A DNA stretch of 64,000 bases, taken from the NCBI RefSeq assembly GCF_003473485.1, contig NC_053045.1, positions 44,558,494-44,622,493 of the forward strand. The letters are read 5' to 3'. Shown in pieces: positions 45,005 through 56,415 of this stretch. The position numbers and the translations under genes are program-made. Numbering within the stretch: the first letter of the stretch is position 1; every line of letters begins with the position of its first letter. The notes beneath the pieces were generated by a model that was not told the origin of the DNA, did no database searches, and worked only from the letters and a program-made list of their open reading frames with translations. The stretch comes from Medicago truncatula (taxonomy: Eukaryota > Streptophyta > Magnoliopsida > Fabales > Fabaceae).

Positions 45005-45560
45005 AACATGACTAATAGTAGTGTAGATCTATGGATTCAGTCTCTTCTCATTGAGCTCAAAGTTCAATTTCATAGTCCTAATATTCTCTATTACAACTTA
45101 AGTGTTTTGGTCTAGATTCATAATTTGATTGTTCACAACAGAATTAAGCATATTGAGCTTGATATTCACTTTGTGAGAGAAAGTGTTGGCCAAACAACTG
45201 AATGTGCTTCATTTTCCAACTCATAAGCAACTTGCAAATCCACTTACCAAGCCTTTGTATCCCTCTAACTATACTACTATAAGAACCAAACTAAAACTGT
45301 TTCCTTTTCAGCAAACACCTTAAAGCAATGGCACACAAAGGGGTGTATATCAATGTATATATACGTATCATGTGCCATGTCACTAAGCTAGTTGTTGACA
45401 TGGCACACAACTGTCTAGTTAGTTACACAGTTGTCAAGTTAGTTAGAGGACTTGGTGACTAGGCAAAGTTTGTTTGACTCAAACTATTAGGTTATTAATA
45501 GTATGGCCTGCTATATAAAGCAATCTCATTGTAATCATAATTATTATTTAACTCCCCTAA
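45005..45560 (+). mobile_element. Ty1-copia fossil: RNase H end plus 3' LTR
   Basis: Plus-strand sequence retains the copia RNase H C-terminal pattern (KHIELDIHFVRESV near 45,150), then a purine-rich tract (acacaaagggg, about 45,332-45,343) and an LTR-like segment starting TGTATATC with a TATA box (ctatataaagc near 45,513). It is old and broken in several places; gag, protease, integrase and RT are missing. It is unrelated by insertion to the young copia element at 8,702. Confidence 0.65.
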
Positions 45561-46010
45561 AAATAAAAATAAACTAATTCTAATAGATTGATCATTGAAT
45601 AATGAACTTCAACAATGTGTCTGAAATTACTTTTTACTCTACCCTGAAACTACACATGTAGGTTATTTAACAATCAAAAGGGATTCACATTTAAGTTTGT
45701 AAAAATTGAAGAGGAAAACTATTGAAGACATAAACCAGAACTCATGCAAAATAAATCAGAATAATTTACATCTAAAATAAAGTCATATATTGCTTCTCTA
45801 GTTGTACATTTGATTGAGTTAAAAAAACAAAATTGTACTTTCGAGACTTAGACAAAACTATTGAAAAATTACAACCTTAGTAGAATTATCAATTCTAAAC
45901 AACAATACCGTGACTATATCATGAAATAGGATATATAATTAACCCGTTTTGGTGGCTATATCAATGGTTCTTTAGGTGCATTTTGCAAAAGTAAGTAACT
46001 CTGACTTTCA
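45560..46010. other. AT-rich spacer, no feature
   Basis: No reading frame or repeat end was recognised before the RLK3 3'-flank block. Confidence 0.5.
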
Positions 46011-46014
46011 AAAA

Positions 46015-46245
46015 TATATTAAACGAGCTTTGAAAAAAACATTTCCCAGTGGTTTTCGGAATAGGCATATAGAAGTTAAAGCTAACATAAGTTTACCCGT
46101 CCCTGTGAGTGCTGCACCATATAGCAGTTGTAGAGGATTCGGGTTCAAAGAGGAAGCGAAAAAAAAAAATGTGAAAGAGAGGGAGAATATGAGAGATAAG
46201 GTAAAAAGTATGAGAGATGTAGATGGTAGAGATAAATGAGATTAA
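46015..46245. repeat. RLK 3'-flank block, copy 3
   Basis: Purine-rich block as at 35,585 and 38,330. An 87-codon plus-strand frame covering it is not conserved as protein between copies. Confidence 0.55.
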
Positions 46246-46474
46246 GAGACACCAAGTTCACTTTCTTTATACACATATTTGACCAATAACAAACTGAGAG
46301 CAAATTTGCTTATCTGAAAAAATAATGCATCAAGAGTAAATTTGCTTAGGAGAGCTGTACAACTTTTATTAGGATGATGCTAAGGGTAACACAATTTTTT
46401 TTTTCTTCAAAATAGCAACAAAGCCTATGTATGCAAAAACCTGCCCTAATTTTTTTATAACTCGGTTATTTCGT

Positions 46475-48492
46475 CTATAGAATACCAGAAGCAATTTGTG
46501 ATCCACCGGTTGGGTTAGAATCACCACTAGAGACGTATTGTGACTTACTTGTATTGCTCAAATTGTTGTAAACTTCAAGCATTGTTGGTCTTTGGTTTAT
46601 AGGTTTAACACACTCACATGCAATCTTTAGGAGAGCACATACTCCATTTTCAAATCCTTGCCCAGGCAGAGATTTATCAATGGCATTATAAAAATTTGAA
46701 GGGTTATCATAGAGATTAGTGGTGGTGGATGAACGAGTCAGTTCGTTATATGTTTTTCCTGTAATCAGTTCAAAAAGCACACTTCCAAAGTCGTAGACAT
46801 CCTTCTTCCCGTCATTCACTTTAAACATCGTGCTGAGATGATCTTCAATGTTGGGATTCATAAATTTCGCCTGCCCAAAATTGGATATTTTGGGTTCAAA
46901 ATTCTCATCTAGCAATATGCATTGTGAATATATATTAAAATGCACTATGCCCAAATCACAGCTATGATGGAGCCATGATAATCCTCTTGCTAATCCAAGT
47001 GCAATGTTGACCCTCTCAGGCCATTTCAGTCGGATGACTTCACTTTTCAAAGGGTACAACCATTTGGAAAGCCTTCCATTTGACATGTATTCATATGCCA
47101 AAAGCCTTTCCTTTCCTTCAATGCAGAATCCAAGCATGGGAACTATATTTTTATGTCTGTACCTACTCATAATAGTTGTTTCTAAAAGGAACTGCCTTTC
47201 AAAAAGACGATAGTTAGATAGTCTCTTAACGGCTAGTAACTGACCATTTGGTAGATTTCCCTGATACATCATTCCCATCTTTCCCACCCCAATGGCGTTG
47301 TCTATAGCAAAACAGTCGGTTGTGTCCCGGAGTTCTTCTAACCATATTGTTGAAGTCAATCTTCCCAACAAAATAGAGATCTGTGGATTCCAACCATAAC
47401 AAATTAAGTTATATATGTCAATCATTTCTATGGATTGTAAGCAATACAAATATGCTATTTAGATAGAGTCAACAAGGTAATGAGATGAAGGGTAACACTT
47501 TTTTATACAACCCAAATCCTTTACCACAATTTCATTGGGAAGCTAGATGGCTTTGGACTGTTCGATTAAGAGAGAAAATTTTTAAGATTATGAGAGATCC
47601 TCTATAATCTAACGGGGTCTTCTGCATCGTAAAGCCAAATGTAGAGAATTTAATTTGTGTTTTATAGACTTTTTTAAATCTTCTTTTAATATCGATCTAA
47701 ACTATCACGGCTCATTAAGTTAGTCCCTTTGCTGCTTTAAATATAGAAGAGAAAATGATAGTTCTGAAACTATACTAATGAATTAAAAATAGTTTAAAGA
47801 CTAATTATATTGAAAAAGTCCGATTGCAAATAAAAATTAGAGTGATAGTTTAGAGGGCAACTGCTCCGCGATTTTTTTCTTTTTGTTGCCAAGTTTGGAC
47901 TATCTTCAAGGTTGTGATCTTTTCACAAACTCTCTTGTCGAACTTAGAAACCGTATTGAGGTTTGATACCCCATTTTGAACCCTATTCCTTTTTTTTTTT
48001 TTCCTTTGTCATTCTAAAAAAAACTGAAATTTGGTTATTTTTTCTGGTAGTTTATTTAAAAAAGAAATACAGTACTTAATAAAGAGAGTACAATACCTCT
48101 TTGATTTCTTTGCGCGCCAGCCACGGATGTAACAATTCGTGCATCTGATTAGTTACCATTCGTGTCCTCGTGCTCATGATGGAGCAAATATATTTTCCCA
48201 ATTCTTTAGCTTTGTTTAGGTTATTGTTTTTTCTCTTATTAAATTGCACACATTTGGAGTAGATCATACAAGTCAGCATAACAGAACAAGAGAGTGAAAA
48301 AACATAACCAACAATAAGACCGCCCTTGAACGATTCATGGAAATCGATGCTCTTGTCATTAAACGGATCTTCCAATGAATTCTTAATGTATTTTAAACGG
48401 TACATATCAGTCTCAGAACTCTGAACTGTCATTAACATACCGATGCACAAGAATACTGCGAACAAATTATCCCTTCTTATTTGAAAAGCCAT
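46475..48492 (-). CDS. RLK3: LRR-less BIR-like membrane pseudokinase
   Basis: Exon 1 48,492-48,097 (132 codons), exon 2 47,380-46,475 (301 codons plus stop), GT-AG in phase 0, about 433 residues. The signal peptide (MAFQIRRDNLFAVFLCIGML) and the start of the LRR N-cap (SETDMYRLKYIKNSLEDP) match RLK2. The sequence then jumps at residue 43-51 to the membrane-proximal part (SIDFHESFKGGLIVGYVFSL). About 177 residues, that is all LRRs, are gone, in frame. The membrane helix is 58-79, the juxtamembrane region is to 132, and the kinase-like domain follows. Catalytic loop HFNIYSQC and NFG replace HRDLKxxN and DFG; GVGKMG and Lys (AVKR) are kept. All frames are open, so selection or a recent deletion is possible. 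It may be a dominant-negative or scaffold form (inference). Confidence 0.8.
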
Positions 48493-48599
48493 TCTTGTGG
48501 ATATACAAAAACTGAGACTGCATGGATATGGGAAGAAAAAGTGAGTAAAGAAGAACAAATTGGAAAATTATAAAGAGGAGTGTAGAACCTTGAATGAGA

Positions 48600-49140
48600 A
48601 GCCGTCTATTATAAGCTTGAGCTCAGCATGGCTACCTACAAAGCCAAACTAACATCAAATAGGCTAAACTTTATCCAAGTCATCCATCTTAGAAATCGTG
48701 GTTGGGTCTAATACAACCCCACAAAACTGACTTGTGAGGTGAGGATAACCCCCATTTATAAACACATTGTCAGGTCATTTCATATTGATGTGGGACTCTT
48801 AACACACACCCTCACGACCAGCATTATTGACTCTTAACACACACCCTCACGACCAGCACTATTAGGCTTTCATAGGCATAAATGGTGGGTGGCCCGATAG
48901 CGGAAACCTGATAGCAGGTGGCCCATTGAATCTTGAAGAGGCTCTTATACTATCTTAAAAATCATGGTTGGGCATAACACAATCCCACAAAATAGGTTTG
49001 TGGGATGAAGATTATCCCTTTATAAACACATTGTCAGGTCATCTCTTAACAATCCATGCCTACAATTATTATAAGTGTCTCACTATTATATACAGCATTT
49101 TACATGCCGCCCGCCACATTTGAACATTAATTTCGATAGT
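48600..49140. repeat. Dispersed legume repeat with an internal duplication
   Basis: It contains 'cttataaacacattgtcagg'-type phrases (48,757-48,775 and 49,021-49,040) and 'gatgtgggactcttaacaca' (48,785-48,810). A 31-bp block (gactcttaacacacaccctc...) is repeated directly at 48,803 and 48,829. This wording is common in legume intergenic DNA, but I cannot assign a superfamily. It has no gene. Confidence 0.5.
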
Positions 49141-49179
49141 TTGGAATTTGAATTATTTCATTCGCTTAAGTCTTCTAAA

Positions 49180-49330
49180 TGTTGACTTGCAAAGTGAAAC
49201 TCATGGAAAATTTGTTCAGTTTGCTTTATATTTTTGACTCAATTGTTTGGTTTGCTTGTGGAACGGGTTCGGAAAACATTATCATACTTCTTTCTTGACA
49301 TTGACACTTTGAAAGAAAAAGCAAAAATGG
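49180..49330. repeat. Relic of the RLK1-type 5' flank
   Basis: 'gtttgcttgtggaacgggtt' and 'cttgacattgacactttga' match parts of 37,880-38,170, 52,690-52,800 and 57,610-57,830. It shows that a further receptor unit once began here. Confidence 0.5.
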
Positions 49331-49689
49331 TTTAGTCATCATAAATCAATGGAGGAAAACAACAAAAATAATGCAATCGAAAATATAAATTGTAACAAAA
49401 GTCAATTTCATAATTGAACAAGTCTTGCAAGACAGAAAAGCAGAGAACTTATACAAATAAGGATAAGCAGAGGAAACGATAAAATTACGCGTGAAACACA
49501 GTTACACAAATGAAGAATAACACGTGACCATTTATAAACAACATTCCATGTGAGAGGTTTATTTGGATCCGAAGGTTAAAATTAAATTCTCCCACATCTC
49601 CAATTATAGCTGTCAATATATTTACACAGAAATAGGATTCACTAGGTCGGTTTTTTTAGTACATTATACTCTCATTCCTTAAGAAAAGT

Positions 49690-49938
49690 TTTAATTACAC
49701 TCCCCTTAAAATATACACTCCATCTCTTCCTTGAAAAATAAAATTTATACTCCCATCCCTTATAATATGCTTGAATTACAACTCATTCCATTAATAATTA
49801 AATATGCACTACACTTTAATGTATTTTAACATAAATAAATATTTTTATGATATATACTATAATTTTGAACTACCATTTAAGAAAAATAAATTCATTTCTT
49901 CGCTATTTTTTCGCTATTTTTTATTCACAATTTCATTG
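49690..49938. mobile_element. Left half of an 'agtaaattacactcccct' foldback, cut by another element
   Basis: Matches the first half of 13,427-14,159 (ttacactccccttaaaatat, then gaactaccatttaagaaa), and stops where the inverted-repeat element at 49,939 starts. No right half follows 50,891. Confidence 0.55.
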
Positions 49939-50891
49939 ACAGAAGTGTTTTTTTTTTTACCAAAGAAGAAAGTAAAAAAAAGAATCAAATGTTTTTTTAA
50001 TCGTCCGATCAAGATAAGACGGCTATCAATGTCTTGACCGTACGAATGTAAAAAAAAAGAGTAAATTACACTCCTATTTCCCTCAAAGATGCTTGAATTA
50101 CACTTCTCTCCTCTCTTATGTTAAAATATATACTTCAACTCCCCTCTTATGTTTAAATCTACACTTTACCCCCTCAATATTTTTTTTATTTCTAATAATC
50201 TAGTAAAAAAAATAAAAATCTAACACACTTCGGAAAAAAAATGGTATTGCTGGTCTATTGTAATATAATCAAAATTTAAATACATATTTTTCGCTATTTT
50301 TTATTCACAATTTCATGAACGTATAATTTTAAACCATATAATAAAATATGAAATAACCCAAAATAAAATTAAAATATGTGAAAAATTACTAAAGATAATA
50401 AAACATTTAAAATCAATAGCAAAATAAATAAATTTAATTATCATTGACATTTTTTTTTTGATGAAGAGGAAATTAATTATCATTGACATTTAAATTACAA
50501 AGAAATATGTATTTAAATTGTGAATAAAAAATAGCGAAAAAATATGTATTTAAATTTTGATTATATTACAATAGACCAGCAATACCATTTTTTTTCCCGA
50601 AGTGTGTTAGATTTTTATTTTTTTTACTAGATTATTAGAAATAAAAAAAAATATTGAGGGGGTAAAGTGTAGATTTAAACATAAGAGGGGAGTTGAAGTA
50701 TATATTTTAACATAAGATAGGAGAGAAGTGTAATTCAAGCATCTTTGAGGGAAATAAGAGTGTAATTTACTCTCTTTTTTTACATTCGTACGATCAAGAC
50801 ATTGATAGCCGTCTTATCTTGATCGGACGATTAAAAAAACATTTGATTCTTTTTTTTACTTTCTTCTTTGGTAAAAAAAAAACACTTCTGT
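49939..50891. mobile_element. Composite inverted-repeat element with nested foldback
   Basis: The outer arms 49,939-50,058 and 50,775-50,891 are long, near-perfect inverted copies (acagaagtgttttt ... against ... aaacacttctgt), so that both strands give the same peptide PKKKVKKRIKCFFNRPIKI in shadow frames. Between them, 50,059-50,774 is a complete copy of the 'gagtaaattacactcc' foldback family, which is itself palindromic. The total is 953 bp, almost all of it able to fold back. Confidence 0.7.
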
Positions 50892-50919
50892 TTCTTACGG
50901 ACACAGAACTAATATCGAT

Positions 50920-50986
50920 AAATTTATAAATGGAGAGGATATTGACCCGATTAAGAAGGGTCAAGATCCTCTCCATTTATAAATTT
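50920..50986. repeat. 29-bp inverted repeat with 9-nt loop
   Basis: The arms at 50,920-50,948 and 50,958-50,986 differ at one base (aaatttataaatggagagga and tcctctccatttataaattt in the centre). It is probably the joined ends of a small MITE; a small-RNA hairpin is possible. Confidence 0.7.
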
Positions 50987-51194
50987 CTCCATTTGTTGCA
51001 ATTTGGAGAGAGATAGACACAAAAAATAAGTGTTGAGTCCTATCACTAAGTGGGTCCCACCATCATTAATTATTTTTCATGGAATACATAGGTTATGATT
51101 AGTGTTATTCTTCTCCACACAAAATCCATCTATCTATCTAGTAATTTTTAGATTCCCCATATACCCATAAATCCTACACTCTTTGCTCACTACT

Positions 51195-51292
51195 ATAAAC
51201 AAAAATCTATTTTTTAGGTTCATTTAATAAATGATGAATTACATATATCATTTATTGAATGAATTTAAAAAGTGAAATTTTATTTATAATAA
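51195..51292. mobile_element. Small foldback MITE, about 100 bp
   Basis: cactactataaacaaaaat at the left is loosely mirrored by attttatttataataat on the right, around 'ttcatttaataaatgatg' and 'catttattgaatgaa'. Its left half resembles 25,261-25,310 and 32,070-32,110. Confidence 0.5.
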
Positions 51293-51299
51293 TAATCGG

Positions 51300-51840
51300 A
51301 TGATGTAGTTTACAATAGGATCCTTTGTTGCATTAAAATCACACCATTTGTTGAATTTTTTCCACTCTTTGTTTTTTCTTTCCCGATGAGCTTTGGATTT
51401 TTCCAGTAAAGAGAAAATATGATATGATGGTTTTTTTTAGAGTAAGGAGATGATCTGGTTTGGATTTTTTTTTTTTCATATATGTTATAGACTACGAAAT
51501 TCGTTCAAAAATATACTATGGAATAAAAATTAGATTTAGAAGAAGAAAGTTGATGTTTTTTTAAATCATTTAATTAATCATTTAAGATTTTTTTATTATA
51601 AATAGGGCTAAAAGTTTAGTTAAGATTTCATTTTGTTCGGTGAAAGATAGATGAAGAGTATAAATGATTTCTAGACAATTAATAAAAGAAATATTGGAGA
51701 AATTAATTTGACCAAAATAGTATATTGGGTTGTTTTGGGAGGTACTTTGATTTAAACAACAAGGGTTCAAATATTGTAAACAAATACACACAAAAAAAAA
51801 AAAAAAAAAGCAAAAAACAAAAGGGTTCAATTTTCCACTA
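51300..51840. other. AT-rich stretch, nothing recognised
   Basis: Poly(T) and poly(A) tracts only. The minus-strand frame at 51,582-51,872 shows no domain. Confidence 0.45.
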
Positions 51841-51906
51841 ACTTGGCTATTCCTCAACACCCCTTCCACCATCCTCTTAAATCATATATTTTCCAACCAA
51901 AAATTA

Positions 51907-52107
51907 TTAAATCGGAATGGTTTTATCCCCTATCCCAACCTCCACCTTTAAAATTAAAGGACGATCCGACTCATCTCTCAGAAATATCCAAAGAGATGAC
52001 GTATCCCAAAATTGAGTCCATTCTTCCAAAATAAGCATTATATCAATCTGACTCATAGTTATTCCATTTGGGTAATACCAAGTGTACCGCCTGGCCATGA
52101 CATTCAA
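51907..52107 (-). mobile_element. LINE relic: end of the endonuclease domain
   Basis: The minus strand reads RRYTWYYPNGITMSQIDIML, then EEWTQFWDTSSLWIFLRDES and PLILKVE. It follows the usual plant L1 endonuclease C-terminus (FTW-x-x-x-x-G-x-x-x-S-x-I/L-D-R ... S-D-H-x-P-L), but the final S-D-H is S-D-R, so the catalytic His is lost. It is an isolated fragment of about 65 residues. Confidence 0.7.
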
Positions 52108-52109
52108 TT

Positions 52110-52450
52110 TTTTAACTCCACTTCCCTTAGAAAATTATTTTAAAAATTCATTTCCAAAGCTTGCGAAAATGAAACCTCTGGTGTTCACACCCCTTCTCTC
52201 ACCCCTATTACTTACCGCATTGAAATCCCTAGTATCAACTACTCATACATATTTTTTTTATTTTTTAATCGACAAATATTATTAAATACCATCTCCGCAA
52301 GACGCGAGGTATGGACGAAATAAGATACAAATGGTATCGCATATAGACGGTACACTATAACCACTTAAAAACACCCCTGAAGATAAACTCACCAAAACAC
52401 ATCACCATCTAAAACATACTCCAAAAAAACAAGCCTTGTAAACACGGTAT
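52110..52450. other. Unassigned spacer
   Basis: Possibly further degraded LINE or CACTA interior; no motif can be supported. Confidence 0.35.
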
Positions 52451-52479
52451 CAACCACCGTCCATATACACTACTTAAAA

Positions 52480-52628
52480 AATAAAAATTAGCGAGGGAAA
52501 TTTAGTGTGGGAAAACGTGAAATCCCTCTCTAATTCCGTCACTAAATTTTGCGACCAAAAAATTTATGAGAAATTTCATTTTTTCCATCACTAATTTCCC
52601 TCGTTAATTTTGTTTTTTCTTGTAGTGA
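52480..52628. mobile_element. CACTA-like transposon end
   Basis: Ends ttttttcttgtagtg (complement of CACTACAAGAAAAAA) at 52,614-52,628, with subterminal 'aatttccctcgttaatttt' (52,600) mirrored by 'aaattagcgagggaaattta' (52,485). Both ends of a small derivative would be expected, but the left CACTA terminus is not clear. Confidence 0.6.
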
Positions 52629-52639
52629 TACCAGCATAG

Positions 52640-52900
52640 TTGGAAAATTGAATTATTTTGTTTGCAGAAGTCTTTAAACTCTGGACTTACAAATTCAATC
52701 TCAAGTATAAAAACATTGTTTAGTTTGCTTGTAGAATGGGTTAGGAAAACTCCATCATAATCTACTTGACATTGGTACTTTGAGTTTGAGAGAATTAGAG
52801 TTTCTTTCACGACCACTGTAATAGGATAAAACAAGAAATTAGAGAGACTATTAATTAGAGTTTTAATTTCAAGCAAAAATAGGATAAAAACATGGATGGA
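52640..52900 (-). pseudogene. Relic of an RLK1-type gene start and 5' flank
   Basis: The minus strand encodes LSNSKYQCQVDYDGVF and EIEFVSPEFKDFCKQ, parallel to the unusual N-terminus of RLK1 (LSNSKCCQVNYDSVFIEIDF ... FKDFCKQKED). The LRR part does not follow. It is another partial receptor unit. Confidence 0.6.
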
Positions 52901-52959
52901 GGTAGAAGGGGACCAACAGAGACCACTGTCTTCCTTAGTTTTTATAAAAAAATTCATAT

Positions 52960-53490
52960 TAATATGCTATTATACTTTTTGTCACAATATTTATTTTATG
53001 TGAACTTTATATGATATTGAATAATGAACTTTTTTTTACTCAATTTACTTAGCCTTGAGCCTTCAAGTTTCTAAGCTTAATTCACTAACTATTATTTTTA
53101 ATGCATAACAATGAGAAATAAAGTAAAGTTTTGTTTGAAATTTACAAAAGAACATCAATTCTTAACGAATATCACTCCTTGTTGCAATTTCGTGAATATT
53201 TTTTTACTTATTGCATGCAGTTTTAATTACGCACTCTCGTACCAATGATTCAATGCTCGTGAATTTATCCTCTTATCTTTGCATTTTGTTGTTTCATTTT
53301 TTCTTTTTTTTACTATTCAAAAGTCTTATTTAGTTTCGTCATACTAAAGCGAGTCTCACATCTTTCTTATATCTTTGAAATTTCTTATAACTTTTTTGCA
53401 CATCTTTTTGCCAAAATTCCGTGTTCTTTTTTCTTGGGTGTACCATAGAATTTGCCAACCTAGACTACATGAGTTGGCAGTATAATTATA
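52960..53490. other. AT-rich spacer, nothing recognised
   Basis: No frame, RNA or repeat end is supported. Confidence 0.5.
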
Positions 53491-53561
53491 TTGGCCCTTC
53501 TCAGTGAGCCACTTGTCCACAACATGGTTATTCGTTATTATTCACGGTATTATCGGAAAAT

Positions 53562-53697
53562 GTTGCAAAGTTCTCGCCATAAGGCCCACCGGAGGGCTCC
53601 ATTACGCAGGTATCAATCTTCGTTTTAACAAAGTTCCTGGCATAGGCTGCAATGGTGTCATTCCACTTGAGTGGAGGAACACCAACCTCGGCACGAT
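53562..53697 (-). pseudogene. PR-1 relic
   Basis: The minus strand encodes RAEVGVPPLKWNDTIAAYAR, NFVKTKIDTCVMEPSGGPYG and ENFAT, the central N-terminal half of the CAP domain (compare RAEVGVGPLVWNETLASYAM in the copy at 43,549). Signal peptide, HYTQVVW region and C-terminus are absent. It lies 100 bp downstream of RLK4, the same order as the other PR-1/RLK pairs. Confidence 0.85.
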
Positions 53698-53800
53698 AAG
53701 GGGATCAATACAACAGGATCTTACAAATATGTTTGGATACATGACACCTACCAGATAGGTTAATTGATAAGTATACTGGTCTCTATTTGTCGTAGGAGTT

Positions 53801-55560
53801 TCAAAAATCGACCGATAAGAGGTCAGGATCTTCACAAATATCATCTCTCTCCCATATGTTGCCCATCTTGCTGTACACCTCAAGCATAGTAGGCCTTTTA
53901 TCAAACAAAGGATGAATACAATCACATGCAATTCTAAGAAGAGCAGAGACCTCATCTTCAAATTCTATCTTGTTTAGAGATTCATTCACTGCATCATAGA
54001 ACCCAAAATGGTCCTCCAACAGATTCATAGGATTAGGATATGTGTAGGTCGCAAACGGAACATTAGTATTACTTAAACAATCACTTGTTTGGCCAAATTT
54101 CTTCCCCTTAATCAGCTCAAAAAGCAAACAACCAAAATCATAAACATCCTTCTTTCCAGATCCTATGTTTTGGTTCACATCATTATTCATAAACATGGCC
54201 CCTCCAAAATTGGATATTTTGGGCTCAAAAGTGTTCCCTAGCAAGATACACTCGGAGCTTATATTAAGATGAACCATATGCAAGCTATGATGGAGGCAAC
54301 ATAAACCTCTTGCTATCCCAAGTGCAATTTGAATAACCCTTGACCATCCTAGTGTTTTAGTATCATCATTCAACCAATCAGAAAGTTTTCCATTTGAAAT
54401 GTATTGATACACCAAAACTCTTTCATTTTTTTCTTCATCTATGCAGAAACCAATCAAGGGAAGTATGTTTCTATGACTGTATTGTCCCAAAATCTTTATT
54501 TCTGATTCGAATCTTTTGATACACAATTGAGAATCATGTAGTCTCTTAGCTGCGAAAATGCAACCGTTGGAAAGTGTTGTTTTGTACATTATCCCAGTCA
54601 CTCCCACCCCAATGACATTGTCCTTACTAAAGTATTGCGTTGCATGATAGAATTTTGTGAAGTTCATCTTATAAGCCAACCGTCCAACTTTATTGATCTG
54701 TTGATTTCATCCATACCAAAAAAACATAACAGACAACAATATTATGTTATTTTATGAGTATAGATATCCATAAAAACATTTGCATTTGATCAGTGAGATT
54801 AATGGATTACCTGTATTCTTTTATCTATCAACTGCACAGGTAACATTTTGTTCATTTGTCTGGCCCTTTTTAGTTTCTGTGCATGGATATATATGCCCCA
54901 TTAGTTTTGCACCATGCACAAGTTTGTTGACTTGCGGGGTAAGATTTTATATGATAAATATTTATAGAAATTTTTTAGCAATGCAAAAATGATACGATAA
55001 TAACATCATTATATATCATTGAGAAAAAACTCAAGATTATAAATAATATCCTTTTATATATTAGAAAAATTAAAGATTCATCAACATCAACAAATTAAAA
55101 TTGTTCTTTACGTGTCTTTATATTTAAAAAGTATGGTAGAAATTATTTAAAATTTCAACTCAAATGAATTTTACACATTTGATTTTATAAAATTCATGAG
55201 CTAAACTATTTTTGATGGTATAAATTTCCATTTAATGGAGGCAATCTATTATTTTAAGATAGGACAATCATTAAAATACAAATTAAAATACTTAATAATA
55301 AATTAATTATAGTATCCAAAATGTGTATAAAGAGGGATGCAAAAAGGACAGAGTACCTCTTTGATCTTCTCCTGTTTGGAGTTATGATTACAGCTCTCTC
55401 CTATTTTCTTATGTCTAAGGTTCTTCTTTTTTCTCTTCTTCATAACTTGTGTGGGTAGACAATAAGACATATAAAAAACAATGACAAAGGTTGCAGTGAA
55501 AAAATAGCCAGCAATAAGACCTTGCCTAAATGAATCTTTGAATTGATTAGAGAATTCCAT
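53801..55560 (-). pseudogene. RLK4: diverged BIR-like pseudokinase without LRR part
   Basis: Exon 2 (54,697-53,801, 298 codons plus stop) is an open kinase-like domain: GVGVTG loop, AAKR Lys, HLNISSEC for HRDLKxxN, SNFG for DFG, and a full C-lobe ending DPDLLSVDF. Exon 1 retains only the membrane-proximal part: from ATG 55,560 MEFSNQFKDSFRQGLIAGYF, a membrane helix, a basic stretch KKRKKKNLRHKK and the donor GAG|GTAC at 55,357. The junction is phase 0, as in RLK2. Fourteen bases before this ATG lies a hAT element (55,585-56,389), and no LRR or signal peptide is found beyond it. RLK4 is clearly more divergent than RLK1-3. A 366-residue membrane-anchored pseudokinase could be made from ATG 55,560, but loss of function is more likely. 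Confidence 0.7.
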
Positions 55561-55584
55561 GATTCCACCAATTACAGTATGAAG

Positions 55585-56389
55585 TAGGGCTGGACAATCG
55601 GACGGTTCGGTTGGATTTCGGTTGAAAAATGCAAATCCGAGTGACCACCGCGGGTGGAAAAATGAAACCCACCGCCGTCCATTTGGTTCAACGGTTAGTT
55701 CGGGTGACGGGTTATTCGGATGCCGGTTTGGTCGGACGGTTTGCACGGTTTCAAGAGATGAAGGATAATAATGCAAGAAGATAAATTTTCGAGATCAAAG
55801 AAATTCAAGAAAGTTGTAAACTTTAATCTACTCTCAAAAGAAACCAGAAGCTTGAATATAAGAAAATATTTGCAGCAAACAATTTCAATATTCATTATTC
55901 ACGAGCTTAAGAAGAGAAAGGTTGTGTATGTGTGTATCATGGTGAACTCATCCAAGTTGTACTTCATTGTGAATATGTAGTACTCCCTCCGTCCCTTAAT
56001 AAGGTAGCCACTAGGTGGGGTTGTGTCTTGAAAGTTGAAGAAAGATAAGGTAGCCACTAGGTTGGTGGAATAGACACGTGAAAGGTTAAAATATGTCTAA
56101 AAAAATTAAATATTATCTCACTTTGTGGGTCTCAAGGAAAAAATATCAGTACTAGTACACAGGTAATTACAGTATCTTTTTAGAGTATCACGGTAGGCTT
56201 TCATATGAACGGACGGGTTCGGTCACCGTTGGACCTAAATTTGAAAATCGAGCCCGCCCATATGAACTCACTGTTAACCGGTTTTTTTTTCCTTTTCAAC
56301 CCGTCGCCCATTCCGACCCGCCCGCAGCGGTTGCGGTTTTCCCGGTTTTTTCGGTTTATGGGCGGATCCGGTTATTTTGTCCAGCCCTA
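55585..56389. mobile_element. hAT-type non-autonomous element 1
   Basis: 805 bp with ends tagggctggacaa / ttgtccagcccta and an exact 8-bp target duplication GTATGAAG (55,577-55,584 and 56,390-56,397). The subterminal parts are GC-rich and mirrored (cggttcggttgg, ccgttgga, cccgtcgcc). A Stowaway-like end (actccctccgtccc, 55,980) lies inside, so it is probably nested. It has no transposase. Confidence 0.88.
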
Positions 56390-56415
56390 GTATGAAGACA
56401 TTTCTTTCTTAATTA

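Noticed and set aside
49804-50976. Lys-rich peptide (PKKKVKKRIKCFF) on both strands
   Set aside because: The same peptide arises from two inverted copies of one repeat arm; it is not a gene.
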